Source of the DNA: Tomocerus qinae
Taxonomy: Eukaryota; Arthropoda; Collembola; Entomobryomorpha; Tomoceridae
Direction: 5' to 3'
Length of the DNA stretch: 64,000 bases
Assembly: GCA_020055645.1 (NCBI GenBank)
Contig: CM034548.1
Location: 48,290,296-48,354,295 of the forward strand
A model generated the notes under the pieces. That model was not told where the DNA came from. It made no database searches and saw nothing but the letters and a program-made list of their open reading frames with translations. This document shows positions 1 to 14,100 of the stretch, in pieces; the stretch's first letter is position 1; each line of letters starts with the position of its first letter. The position numbers were made by a program, and so were the translations under genes.

Positions 1-2177
1 ACCTTGGAGTCTCAATCTCAATGTACCCGAAAAGGGTATTTTGTCCATTTTGACCGGGCCGTTTTGACCAAAAATGGTCAAAACGGTTTTAACCACGACC
101 CAACCCTGGAACTAGGCCTTTTTGGATCTTTTGATTAGTCAAAAGCCCTAGTTCATTTCCTACCACCCTGTATAAATCTATGCGCAATGTAAAATAATTT
201 CCCAAATTTACCCTTGAAATCACTTTACACATCGTAACCAAACTCCGTAAAAATTTTAAAATATCCGATGCCATTTACTTTAGTCAGTATAGTTACGATA
301 AGAGTTTATTCAAAGTTGTTAGTTAGGGTTAGGGTCCGCCATAGGGGGGGGGGGTAATCCGGGTATTTGTAGAGCCTCATAAAATTTTAGGAGACTAAAA
401 ATGAAGATGAGATTTTTACTCAGAATTATTTTGCATTTTTTTTTGAACCAATGTTGATTGAACTTAAGAACCAAATTTATCAATTTAATTTTTTCGAAAA
501 TTTAAAAAAAATCATGTTCAACAAAAAAGGTAAAAAATGCTTCCAGAAAATAATTATTCATTTCAGTACTTTCTGAAATTTGAAATACTGTTTTGTGAAT
601 GGGATAAAATTAACACTAAATCCATAAAGTCTAACCAATATTGTTCCAATACTATTCTATAATCAGTTTATTTGTTTCGATCAACTGTCTTCTTAAATTT
701 TCTTCCTAAATGCCCAAAATAACTTAATAGCAATAGAGGGGGTGAAACGGAGTTTTTAGGAAAAACGCAGAGCATTGATAACCCTAATTTAGGACAACTG
801 ATTTAAAAACGTAGTAGCTGAAATAATGATCATAATATATACTTCTGCAGTCTCCATATGCATTTCTCCGACTCTAACAACTAATTTATTTTGATAAGTG
901 TAGGCACTTTTGAGGAGGAAGGGTCACAATAAGCCATCAAAAAATATGGTGCTGGTTGTAAAAAATGACAAGTTTTTATTCCCCAGCATTAAGTTTGCAA
1001 CAAAATGGTTTCGTTTTCAGAATTTTGCACCTCCGCCATATTCATATTCATATTAGAATGTCCACATATACCAAATATGAATAAGTCCAATTGTTTTAAC
1101 CGTTTATTTCAATTCTCCGTATTCCACCCTTTTCAAAAGATAAAGACCGGGAGCTTGTTCTGAGGTGGTAATACTTTTCGTAGTAGAAATTTGAGAGGTT
1201 GGTTGGTTAACAGATATTGGTTGCAAGTGGAAACTTACAACAGGTCAAGATTTTGTTTGTGTAACTTTTGGTTGTAACTAATTCAATATTCATGGCGACA
1301 ACGAATTTACAACCAAAATTACAGCCACATTGACAAAAATCCTCATAATACCTGTTTATTTTTGAGTTGTAACTTTAATCCTGCGACCAAAATTGCGCGG
1401 ATCTCAGAATAAGCTCCCTGGATAGCAGCCCCAAATTCAAAACAATCCATGTTACTTAGTATTCCAATTGTTTCATAGTAACTATCCATAATAATTAGAT
1501 TAATGTCCATCGTGTGACTAGTTCATTAATCGGTCACTTTCATAATCAGACGATGAACATTATCATTTGCTAAAGAAAATTAAATAAGCGTTTCTAGAAA
1601 TTAAATGTACTATTTGTGTTCCTCATATTTAAAACTACACCGTTAAGCTAGGAAATATGCTTACGTCGGACAGCTTCAATAATGTACGGTGTAAAGTGAA
1701 GGAAACTTCATTTCGCTTTCAGACGATGCTATAAAAGGATTTTTAGCATTAATGCTAAGATGTGATAACATATAGTTAGTAGTGTTAGTGGCAACTGCTT
1801 TTAGCCAGAAAAATAAATACTACACACTAAGATGAAGTTTGAACTAAGTTTATTTCTGTATTTCGAATATGCCTAATTTAATTATTAGGTGTATGTATCT
1901 CAACATTATAATATTATTATGCTAAAGTATTGTGTACTTGGTATGATTTGGAAATGCAAGATTTTGTGCTTCAGATGCACGAAAATTTAATTAGTAAATA
2001 ACATAGTGTACTTTGCAGTATCACTTAATATTTAGAAAAAACATTCATTTAAAAGAATGCTGAAGAATGTTCATTGGAAGGCTTCATATGCGGATTTGGA
2101 CGTCTCAGTCACGAACTACTGGAACTGGAACACTATTCAGGAGTTCGGACTTGGAAACAAAATTGCGTCTGTAAACT
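1..2177. other. 3' flank of FCHO, no gene seen
   Basis: No coding exon is recognisable on either strand. The part next to 2178 should be the 3' UTR of the minus-strand FCHO gene. A minus-strand AATAAA (plus-strand tttatt at 1849-1854) lies about 320 bases after the stop codon and could be its polyadenylation signal, but nothing else supports it. Positions 25-105 contain small self-complementary runs built from GGTCAAAACGG-type words, and there is a G10 run near 345. The rest is AT-rich single-copy-looking DNA. Confidence 0.4.
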
Positions 2178-5100
2178 TCACACTTGAACTGCCGATTCAG
2201 CGGGAAGTGCATATCGGTTTGCTGTGTCCTCAGTGTCACATGTATATTTCCCTGTTCATAATTGAACAAAATCAGATTAACATTCAAACTCTATATTCTT
2301 CCAGACGAGAACTCCCTGATTAAATGGCAAGCGCATTAGCTCAAAGCTTAAATGCACTATGCACAAATATTAAATCAAGCATTACTGTTTGTCTGCTGTG
2401 TCATTAAACATTATTATATCGGTACACTTTTGGTAGATACATCGGGGACGTCATGAACTGTCCTTAATTTCGAACATGGCACTTGACGATGGAAGGGTGT
2501 AACTTACTCAATTGCACAAAGCACTTAAACTTACCAGAAACAAAACGCTTCTTAATCAGCGATACTCGATATCCTGGTCCAATAAGCTGGAATTCGCAGC
2601 CTGACAAGGTTGAACTTTCGCAACTGAACTGAGCAGCTATGGTTCCCTGCACATAACAGACAGAACCGAATGATCAGAAGTTCTATTGGTATAACAATTG
2701 TTGGTACGTTTACATTACATACTCAATATAAATGATTCAGCACTCAGTTGGTCAAACCATTTTGAAAAGAAAAGAAGCAGAGAAACGTTTAGATAGTCAA
2801 CTAATACAGCGTAGCAAAATCTCATTATCACACAGATTGTACCAACTCCCTAATTAATCCACAATATGAATTTTTGAAAGTTAAATATCACTAACCTGAG
2901 AGCTAGGACCGTTGGTAACCTCAAAACGCGCCCTCAAAGAACCGACTCCTAAATTTTCATTTGTAGAGCATAAACTTGCTATTTTCCAACATGCTCGATT
3001 TGTATTAGGAAACCTGAAATTTTTTTAAAAATCTCAGTGAATTTAACGCATTTAAAAATGAATATTACTCAGTAATTGTTTGACAGTTGTAAACGAAATT
3101 GTTATTGTAAAACACATTTTAGGTAAAAAAAACTAAATTCAGAATTAAATAAAGGAAAAATGTTCCCTAGAAACAAACACGATGATTGGGGCGCACTACG
3201 ATCATCATCCTCCTAGACAATCCCACATTTTTGATTATAAGATAAAGAATTTAATGCCACTTTAGAGATCAGGCAAAGTACTAGCGCTTCATTTTTTAAA
3301 ACGACTGTAAAATTTACATACAAAGAAGGATTGCATCATTATGCGCCATGCTCATTGTAAAAGTTGGCTTCACAAATTACCTGTACTCGTTCATATAAAA
3401 CTTAAAAATTAATTTTGAACAAAAATTTAGGGTACAAAATAAGTCTAATGTAAGTAATAAGACAGTATTATTAGGTCAGGAATGTTATGACCCTTCTTTA
3501 TCTGTACCATTGCCCTGTGGGTTTGGACTGCATTGTCTTGACGCCACCGTCGACAGGTGCGGCGACGCAAACCTGGAGAAGTGGCGGAGGAGCTCCGGCC
3601 CCCTTTAAGTTGCTCATGGACACACTGGGAATTTCGGAGTAGATTGGAGCCATGGCGTGACTATTGTACTTATAATCTATTCGAAGATCCGTTTGCGTCG
3701 CTTCACATTTCCAAAACGCAACAAGATGCAAAGGACAGGAACTGGCACCCGGCTTTGGTTTAATCTACACAAACATTAGCCATAAGTTAACAAAATCAGA
3801 AAAATTGCATTATTGCTATGATTAAAATCTTGTGCACATTTAAGGGAAGTGCAACTCTTTGATTTCAATGGAATAAATTAGTTTAGTGTTGTTCACAGGT
3901 TTATACATGCTGTTGTACTCTTTCAATACAGAAGTTCTGGTCTTCATTTTCACTCAGTGGTCTCGTTCACTTTTGAATGCAACACTGCCCCACCGCAACG
4001 TAAGGTTTTAGACCTTACGTTTTGTATTTTGCCTGTTGCCTTTGCCTATGTATTTGCCTTTGCCTATGTATTTTGCCTATTTTACTTCATATTTCATCTG
4101 CCGTGGTGATTTGGTTTATAGTTTATCACTTTAGTTTCAAATTGGAAAACATCTTAAGGATTATAGAGAACTACTGTAAGTACATAAGTGGCTCCATAAA
4201 GAGTAGAACAAACAGAAAATTAGGTAGGTATCATTTTTTTAGTAATTTCAGTAACTGAAAAGGATATGCAGTCACATATAGTTTTTAAAATCATTTATTT
4301 ATTCTGTTATTTATAATACGGGCACGCTACTTCATAATAGTATCCAGCTAATTATATTCAGCAGAAAATTGCTGAACATTAAATTATTATCCTTTTCAAT
4401 ATTTTATTTAAGGAAATATACGATTTGATTGAACTGAAATCTATTGAAGAAGACAAGTGAAGTATTTGTTTATACTGAGCGACTGAATACTAAAAGATGC
4501 TAAGGGTTCTTTCTATTTCATCGAATGTTACAATATTTATTTAAAGTAGGTACTTACATGGTATTTCAATATGTCAACATTGAAATACGACGCATGTGGA
4601 TTTTGTTCAGCATGTTTCTTCAGTAAGACAACTAAGGCACTCATGTAAAACTCAAAGGTCAACTCGTCTCCATCTCTTTGACTATTAGAAGCATAAAAAT
4701 TGTTAACATTGATTTCAGAACAATAGAACAAAAATGTACGTCAGTAAATATTACACTGTTCTAATAGAGGTGTTCCGAATATTCGGTTCGGGGCTCAGTA
4801 GTTTGGGAATCGGCACAAAAATTGATGATTCGGTTTGGTTTATATTCGGTCAGTGTTAAAAATATTCGGTGCGAATATTATTTCATAAAAACGCCTTTTA
4901 AAGCTTAAGGGCAAAAATTTTTACTAGGAATTTTCCCAACATTCATATGACTATAGCAGCAAATAAATTTACCCAAATGTAATTATACCAAACTCATATT
5001 CCGAATTTAATTACTTGGTAATAGGTAACAGAGTACTAGTACTTCACACGTATAAGATATTATAGTCATGATTTGTCACCGAATATGCGATAATCCTGAA

Positions 5101-8100
5101 CAAGCCGAACATACGGTATTCGGCAAAAACGCGATTCGAAACACGCTTACAGCTCTATATGATAAAAAGAAGATAAAAAGTAGTAGTACATTTAGGTGTA
5201 ATACAGACACTAAACAATATAAAGTCTCAACCTGTATCTCGATTTTACTTTCAGGCCAGGCCTGATTTCAACTTATAAATATTTCTGAACCATTTAGTCC
5301 TACAATTACTTTACTATATCGGTTAATAGTAACTGTTAAGTACGTGTGGAAGCTTCAGATGTAAATAAGCTTATTACGTTTAAACAATTCATCTGTTTTA
5401 TTTTTAAAAGCATTTGGAACCAACGATCTAACATCTAAATATAAGTGTGACGTGATGTAGCAATACTGCGTGTTTTGGTTACTTTGCTTTCCATAGTTGT
5501 TTGCATATTGTTTGACACCTGACTAAAGTGTACACTCGTCAGAATATTTGTGAAAAAAACCTACCCCTCATTTAATCCCATTTTAACGTTTGTTGTGAGG
5601 CATTAGTATTTTTCGTTTTTATGATGCAAGTGTAAATACATTAAATAGTGCATTGTTACAATTCACTGACTACTACTAAGTTTTGGTTGACACTTAGTAG
5701 TCATGGTTGACTTTTTCTACTAAAAACTTCAACAGTGTTTAAAAATCGTAAATCTTATAAAAGTTTACATTTATTCTCTTAAGTATTTATAATACCTTTA
5801 AGTCGTGACCGCATTATTTAAATATATTTTTTGTTGGAACACAAAATTCATAAATACAATTAATAAAATAAAATTACGAAAAACTCACACTTTCACCAAT
5901 TCTTTATTTGACGTCAGATTGTCAAGCGACTGTGTACTTTTCACTCGGAACGTTAACTGCGCAGGCGAAGGATTGTTAGCAAAAATTTGTATGATACCCG
6001 CAGGAAATGACACCATCATATCACCAGTCATTTTTAGCTGACATCTGAAAATGAAACAAAAAAATGAATCCGTTTAAACACATATCAACTTCAAATATCG
6101 GGATGACCTCATGTAGGGACATAGCTCAAGACATTTAACAGAAATGGCTACTAACTAGCGATTCACATTCACTAACTCCAATACATTACATACCTCATCA
6201 TTAATTAAAAAGCATCTCGGTAATATTTTCACAACCTAGGGTTTGTTAGTGACTACAGAAATTCAACAAAAAATATGACATGTGTTAAATAATTAAAAAA
6301 TGGGATTCCGTCTCAAATGGTTTAGGAAGAAAGCTGCTGCGAAGAAAATCAATATATACTGCTAAAAGTTTGTACTTATTACAGTTAGAACCCAAAGTTA
6401 ATTGTTTGCACTTTTGGTAGAAAGTGATAAAGTCAGCGGTCTGAAGAACATTAATATTGGTTCGGTCGACGATCGACCACTATACCATTCATACTAAATT
6501 GGCCAGGCCAGGGTGTCAGCAATTGTTTCCAATATTTATAGGAACACTAGTGTCCCCCAGCATGCACGACTCGATTTCGAAAGGTATGGTAGTAATAACG
6601 CCCCTTGGATCATGCGAACTGACAACGCGGTATAATTCAAATTTGCCCTACCATACATACATAAATTAGCAAATTTATCTCGGTCTACGATTATATAATA
6701 GAATTTGACCCTATCAATGTTCAGTGACCAGCCGGCTGGTCGCCTAAGATGGCTGGCTAAATAGTCAGGCTGGTTGAAATTCTTTGTTAGCCAGAGGCTA
6801 AAACAGCAAAATAAAGCAAAATGGGGCTTTGTGAACTGAGAAAATAATCCTTGGTTTGGCGCGAAATTTAAAAAATAATGCTTTTGGTCATTGTTGCCAC
6901 TAGCTTCAGCCCTTTTAGCTGGCTGGCTGGTCAAAATAATTTTTAGCCAGCTAAAATGGAACATAGGACCCTGCGGTTGAGTTATTATCGAAAGTAAATT
7001 ACATGTAAATTTTAACTTTGGAGTCCCATTTTTGGAAAGTTTTGAAAACTCCGGTATGTAATTCTGTAAATTGAATCGTGTTGTATGGTACTTAATTGGT
7101 ATTAAGATAAACTCACCTGCTTTCATCGTTTCCTTTAAAGCAGGCGTGCACAATTTCATGGAATGCTACTGCCAATGGAATTACATCGGACATGCCAATA
7201 GTTAAAGGAGACGGTCCTCTTGAGCCCGTATAGTGACTTCCGACACTTTTTGTTTCCAAACTACCAATACTATCACTTCTTGTCATTGCAGGAGAAGGAG
7301 AACTGGAATTTCTTTGTAGTAAACCCTGTGTATAGAATTGTACATGTCAACATTTGTCTATGTCTATCCATTATACAAACATCCTCGAATTTTCTAAACT
7401 AATTTCAGAAACATTTAGACCATTTCGGTTGTCTCCTTCATAGAGACAAGTGAAACAGCGATCTCTCAATCGTTTTCCAACTTAACAGTGGTTCACTAGT
7501 TTCAAGCTAGCAGTTTTATTACAACTCTGATATTTATTTATATCGATTTATTTATTTAATATTAAGGAGGGCAAAATACAGGTAAAATAATATCGTATAA
7601 TTTAAATCGTCATAACTACCTGTCGTTAGACCATTAATTTATACCTCTACAGCAATACAATAGTAATCCTACTATAATCCTACTATAATATAAACATAGG
7701 GAGGGCTATTGAATGTAAGTATGTTTGACCGATGCCGCCAATTTGCAATTTTTGGCCTAATTTTGAGGGGAAATTATTTTTTCTTAAATTTAGGGGGCGC
7801 CAGGCACTCCAGCCCCCCTCTGGATTCGTGCCTGGACTCACATTTTTTTGGCGACATTAATGCAGATTATTAATGGTTCGACTGCAATAAAATTAAATTA
7901 TTTACTGGGATAATAAAGCTATAAATAAACAAACCTCAGGACGGGGTCTTGACGGAGGTCTTGGAATTGCCATCGTTCCACTTTGCGCTGCGGTTCCATG
8001 TATCCCTGACACTTTAGGCGGTAAGCTCGGCTGTATATCTCCAACTTCGGCAAATAAATCTCCTAAATCTACCAACATACAAATATTTATGTTATTCAAA

Positions 8101-11100
8101 ACTGCGTAAATAAAATGTCGTAAAAGCCAAAATATTTTCACATTTCCTACCATTTTTTTGGAATATTATGGAACTTATTTATATTTATAAGTAAACGAAT
8201 TCATGGCATTAAACAAATTAAAAGTTTTTACTAACCAGTAAATCGAGAAGCAGAATTGCTCTGCTGTAATTTCGGGCTGGATTGTGGATTTGGTGGTGGG
8301 ATTGGAGGACTTAAAGGAGTGTATGGATGTCTTGAAGGCGGGGATGAACTTCCAATTTGCTGAGAAACGGACTGCGAACGTTTCATTTGATTGTCTGCCT
8401 CATACGTCATTTTTCGGCCCTGAAATAACAATGGTACTGAATTATTTTGCGATCGGGACATTGTTAGGATATGATGAACGAGTACTCACAGATATCCCCA
8501 CAGGTGATAATGTTAAATTCTCTACAGTGCTCCGCAACTCGTCAACACTTGCACTGAGGGGAGCAGTGCCATTACTGAGTGGCTTGATTTCAATGTGTAG
8601 TCGTTTTTCCCGTTCATCGTCTGCCATTCAAAAATTTCAATTTTGAATTTGTCGTAAAATAAATAGTTCTTTATAGAAATACTGACCTGAGTCTGAATCA
8701 GAACTAGAGTAAAAGCTGCTTTTATCATTTTCCCACGCTGTTTTTGGTCTGACCGTGTAGCCTTCTTCGTCGATTTCCGCTGTTGGCGTATCTGATTTAT
8801 GACTTTCATCCTTTTCTTCTCTGCAAAATAATGACATTCAGCTGTACTAAAAGCTTTGGTGTTTGACAACGCAAGCGCATTTATTATTTTCACTTAAATT
8901 AAAAGTGGTGACATTGTGACATGCATTTTGTCAACTTCAAGGTTCGTTTACAAGACTTTGAGCTATTTTTGTGATTTGCAAACTACAATTAAGCAATAAT
9001 AATTTAACTTACACGTCAGATTTTTCGTCTTTTCCACTAAGATTTCCGTCTTTCTTTTTGCTTCGTAATTTTTTTTCTTTTTTTTTATCCCGTCTGCTTC
9101 TTAGAAACCCTAAATCGTCACACAATTCTGTTAATCATTACTTACACTAATAGCTATATATTGTAGTAAATAGTATTTCGATTCCACAGATGAGGAAAAG
9201 GGCACATTTTAATTATTCCAATTGCATCCGATAACTTTATATTTTCAGCGATGACTTATGCAATCGGATGTTTTCTAACTATGGAAAATTTTTACAATAA
9301 GTGACTAACCTCATCTGTGAAATGTTTTCAACTTGTCACTGTTAAATTTAACTAGGTTTTCAATACAACTTATTGAACGCGTAAAATAAAGGAAAGCAGC
9401 AGTAGCCGAATTACATATAGCAAATATATTTAATTATGTAGCAATGGTAAAAAAAATCAGAAGCCACAGTTTATTAATAAACTAAGTTATAATTTTATAG
9501 CTAAAAAAATTAAATCATAAGACGCACAGTATTTTCGCTAATAGTAATAATAGTAGCTTACAAAAAAGTTAAAACTATTTTAATTCTTAGATAACATGAA
9601 GCAATTATTTTTATGTCCCGTTTCGACATAATCAGCCTTTAAGTAACATTTGGAAATATCATTCTTAGAAATGCATTAATTTCTACTCCAAATAGCCGTG
9701 TTCGGTCGGGGTAAGTAGAATATGGCATTAGAGATAAATAGAAAATTAAAACGAAACACCAAAGATTACCCGGTCAAAATAATACAAAATTCGACAAATT
9801 CTATTTATCCTGCGGTAATTAAGATGAGTACATAAAATCATTTTAAAAAACTTTAAAAAAAATTATAAATTCAATTCAATGTGCCAAGTTCAAGTTAAGT
9901 TAAGTGACAAAATAGGTCATCCAAACACACGAATTGAAATTGGTAGTAGTAAAAAATACCTCATGTACAATTTAAAGCAAATTCATCTATCAAAATTTAC
10001 AAACTGCTTTTGGCTACTGTTCCCTTTATTTTACAAGCGATTAAAGTACATAAACAGTGATACTAACATTACAACGAAAATTAAATAAATAAAAATATAA
10101 AAGCTGTAAATGAAATTAAGTAAGTAGGTATGAAACAGGTAATAAAATATTGGTCTCAGAAATGAACTAAATACTAGGAATTAGGATAATAAATTGATAA
10201 GGGACAAAATAATAAGTTTTATTTTGGTTGAAATTTGGAAAATTTTAAAGTTATCAAGGAGCTTGCGTTGAAAGATGACGTGCATATCAATTTATAAAAA
10301 TATAAAAACATAAAAATTTTTAAGTATCAGAGGATAAATGATTATTGATAATTACAGAATTTCTTTTGAATTTATATCAACGTCGCCAACCTTATAATTT
10401 TAAAATTTCTATCCGTATTTGCAACACAAAAATCTTAGTATGCTATATTAAAGGGATTTTTATCAGGAAAGGTTGTCCTTAAGTATGAATGGCACATCCC
10501 CGCAAATAGACCAATGGCAACCGCCCCTGGTTATTCGGTAGGCTAATGAATTTAATAGCAAAAATATTTACCAAATCGTATATTTTTGGCCAAGTCGGAA
10601 AATATTCGTATTGGTTGTTATTACTATTGAATATGAGCCTACCGCATCCTCAGAGCCCACCAAAATTTAGTAGAATATTATTTATCTCTTGTACCAGTTA
10701 ACTATTTCTAATTTAAAAAGTACACCTTACATGCAATAGCAATAGATTGTTGTAACGAAAAAAATTAACGGTTTCATAACTCGTCGTCAAATTTTTGAGG
10801 CAGTGAAGGCATTTTTTTAGTTATAATTCTATTGAGATGCCAAATGGATTGACTAAAATTTGGGATATTGATATTACCAATCAATGTTGGGCAAAACATT
10901 GAATTTATTCAGACGTTGTTGTAGCAGATGCGCTTTGACTAAATTTTAGCAATAACAATCCGTCAAAAAACAAAATACATTCCCAGTTCACGCCCGGACA
11001 TTCTGTGCAAGTGTATCAACCAAGTAGATAATCTGAATTTCTGCATTCCTGATTTGCATTACTGCAGAATTCATCTATTTTAAACTTTTATAAATAAATA

Positions 11101-14100
11101 ATTGAGTTTTTACTATACAATAACGCCAAGATCACAGCGAAGCAGTCCTACTTATCTGCAACTATGGTAGAAAACAGTATAAATTAATTGGATTAAAGAT
11201 AAAATGTTGAATCAAAATCTTTAATGATCATTGTTTCCCTCATTAACACATCTGCCATTGCATATTTTGTGAAAAATCTTTTATCAGCATATAACAGGAC
11301 GACTTAGTAGTGGGACTAGTAAAACGTAACAACCTACGAATAATTTTGAACTTGTGGCGTAGTTGTGCACAAAGGAATTATTGTCTTCAATAATATTGTG
11401 AAATTATTTTCAATATCACAACACAACAGAATGTCATTAAAGAAATTCCATTTTTCGGGATTGTTATCAGACAAATAGAAAATTAGTTTTCAACTGTGGA
11501 GTGATGAATTTGTCCCAAAATAGAAAGTCCTGGTATAAAAATAGAGCACTGAATAGATAGCATAACTGTAGGTAACATATGAAAGGAGTAAAGGCATATG
11601 AATGCAGTAAATAAAAATTGAAGTAAAATTGATTTGTAAAAAGTAGCATACCCCACAATTAGAAAATATTAAACGTTTTCATTTGTATAAATCCTAATTT
11701 ATAGTTTACGTTTCAAAAAATTGTGAAGTTAATGAAATATCTCACTTTCAGAATTTATGGTTTGGGTGGGTTTTATAAATTTATTTTGACGTTAAAACGA
11801 AGTTCTTCACATTCTGAATTATTGAAATATTTCAATGATTCAAGAGTGACGATTTTCACCTCCATTTAACGCTTTGTTTTGACCCATAAATGCATCTCGG
11901 CATCCTCCATGATAACGTCATGCAGCCTATAGTATAAACTAAGCATAAGGAACATCTACTAACTGCTAACAAGTAAATTGAGGCAAAGCAAAAATGCAGA
12001 AATAAAATGGGCAGAGCTTTGAGGCATTTGGCATCAATAAATAAATTCCAGCTTTATACGCCATTTAGTCTAACCCATTACTAATGAATGTATTAAATCT
12101 ATTTCTTATTTTGAGGAGTCCGTTTTAATAAAACTAGCCTACTCCAATTAAAACGTCAAGTGCATTGAGCTGGTGACACAATTTAAGACATTACACACCC
12201 TTATTGGATTTCGAATATCGTGGTTGTCTGACAAAGAACGCAAAAAATATGTCACTGTGCTTCCTAGCAGTGTCGCCGCTGGCAAAATTAGTTGTTTTAG
12301 AGTTTTAAAAAAATATTCAACAAAACAAACAATCGAAAACAAAATTTGGAAGCAACTTAAAATTTTCTAAAAAAGCAACCAAATAGTCGATTTAAGCAAT
12401 TATCAATTACAGAAATACTTCACAGCAACGAATAAAGTATTTCAATAATAAAAGTAAAAAAACAACATTATTTTTAAAGCTATGTAAAAACACTTTAAAT
12501 GAAAAAAACAATCAAACCCAAGTTGTAGAGCAATTCATAAACATTTCAAATAAGCCACCGAAAAAATGGTTTGAAGCTATTTAGAAAGACTTCATTAGTT
12601 CTTAATACCTTAGAAATCCCAAATCAGTATATAATCCCAAGAATTAATTTCGAACCCAAAGGGATCAGAAAAAGGAACAAATTGACTGAAAGATTCGGCC
12701 TGTAAAAATTCTATTGCTCATCAGTGACTTTTCCAAAAGACGATTCAAGAAATAAAAGCCATAAAATCTGAAAACAAAAAAGGGAAAAAAATGTGGGCCT
12801 CAATGAAGAGTTTTCTTTGTTTTAATATTCTTTGCATCTTTCAATTTTATGATTTTTGTAAAGTCCCACTTGTACGTCAATTTTTATTCGACTCCAGTTA
12901 TTAAAAGTTCAAGCAAATTGAATATTAATACGGGGAAAATAAAAGTTTGATTAACCGAGACTTTATATAAATGTGTCTTTTTAAGCAAACATTTGGCAAT
13001 TTTAGGAAAAGTTTATAAAAACATTTTGGCAAAATAAATAAATATCTTAAGGCTTCTGATTACTTTCTACCTATCATTAATATTTTGACTGAATTTATAA
13101 GTACTGATTAATTTGATAAAATTTAAATGAGGATCTGGAATTATTTTATTAATTGCACCGGCACCTAAGTCTTAACACAGGCATAGAGGCAGCCAAAAAT
13201 TTGCAATAACAAATAGCATTAGATTGTTTTTACATTTTGATCCTCTGTTAGCAGTTCTGGAGAGAGTTGACTTGTTGTTGGCAGAATTAAGTTGTGTTTG
13301 TCCCAAACCCGTGGATAAATCTAAGCTAGAGGAATCAATCCCCTTGCTTGAACTATTGCCCTTGCTGCCTGCAAAAACACCCACATATGTAATACATAAA
13401 ACTGTTTCAAATTGTAAGCACCACAAAACCACAAATCAATGCAACCGTACTTCACGACACTCAACACAATAACATAATACCAATATGTAATAAAAGTCAC
13501 AAAAAATTTAATTAGCTTTCCCTTCAATCAACACAAATGGCAGAACACGCAACACTCATGAGGCAAAAAGTAGTAGACATGCGGCCTTATTTCCCTATTC
13601 CCTATAGTTATTGGCATTGTCCAGCATTTAGGGTGCACCGTGGCATGGCAACTAGTGGCAAGCGTTCTGCAAATCCCAAATCCGGAGGCTAGTAAAAACA
13701 TGCTCATTTTTTGCTCACCCATTTAGTCACCTATTTTAAATACGGCTCAAATCTTTTCTTCTCTCAACGTTTGCTTTCACAACATACATACTAAAATTCC
13801 TGCCCTTCCTAAATGCAAACAAGTATAATTAATTAATTGCAATAATGGCAAAATAGTTTTAACACCAAAATATCAATATGAAATATGAAATATTTAAGCC
13901 ATACAAAATTGGTGAAAAATTATACATACTTATTTACTATCAACAATACAAAAATATATCTTAAATTACATTTTGTAAAGAATTAGTTATTAGAGAATTT
14001 AGGCATTTTTGTGTCCAATTAAAAATATTTCAGAACATCATATTTTGTAAAACAATTAATTCTCTGACAAAATTAATTCGATGATCGTTTGATAAATCAT

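Larger units (their letters stand above)
9110..13233 (-). other. Long FCHO intron
   Basis: About 4.1 kb of intron lies between the cassette exon and exon 9013-9109. Apart from the two small inverted-repeat elements listed at 9182-9322 and 10534-10648, I see only AT-rich sequence. No further exon with matching phase and FCHO-like translation was found. Confidence 0.6.

Noticed and set aside
2057..2323. 88-codon plus-strand ORF
   Set aside because: It lies opposite the terminal FCHO exon 2178-2251 and has no family resemblance.
6536..7159. Longest ORF, 207 codons on the minus strand
   Set aside because: Only its first part overlaps FCHO exon 7117-7325, in a different frame. The rest is intron and a transposon remnant with low-complexity translation.
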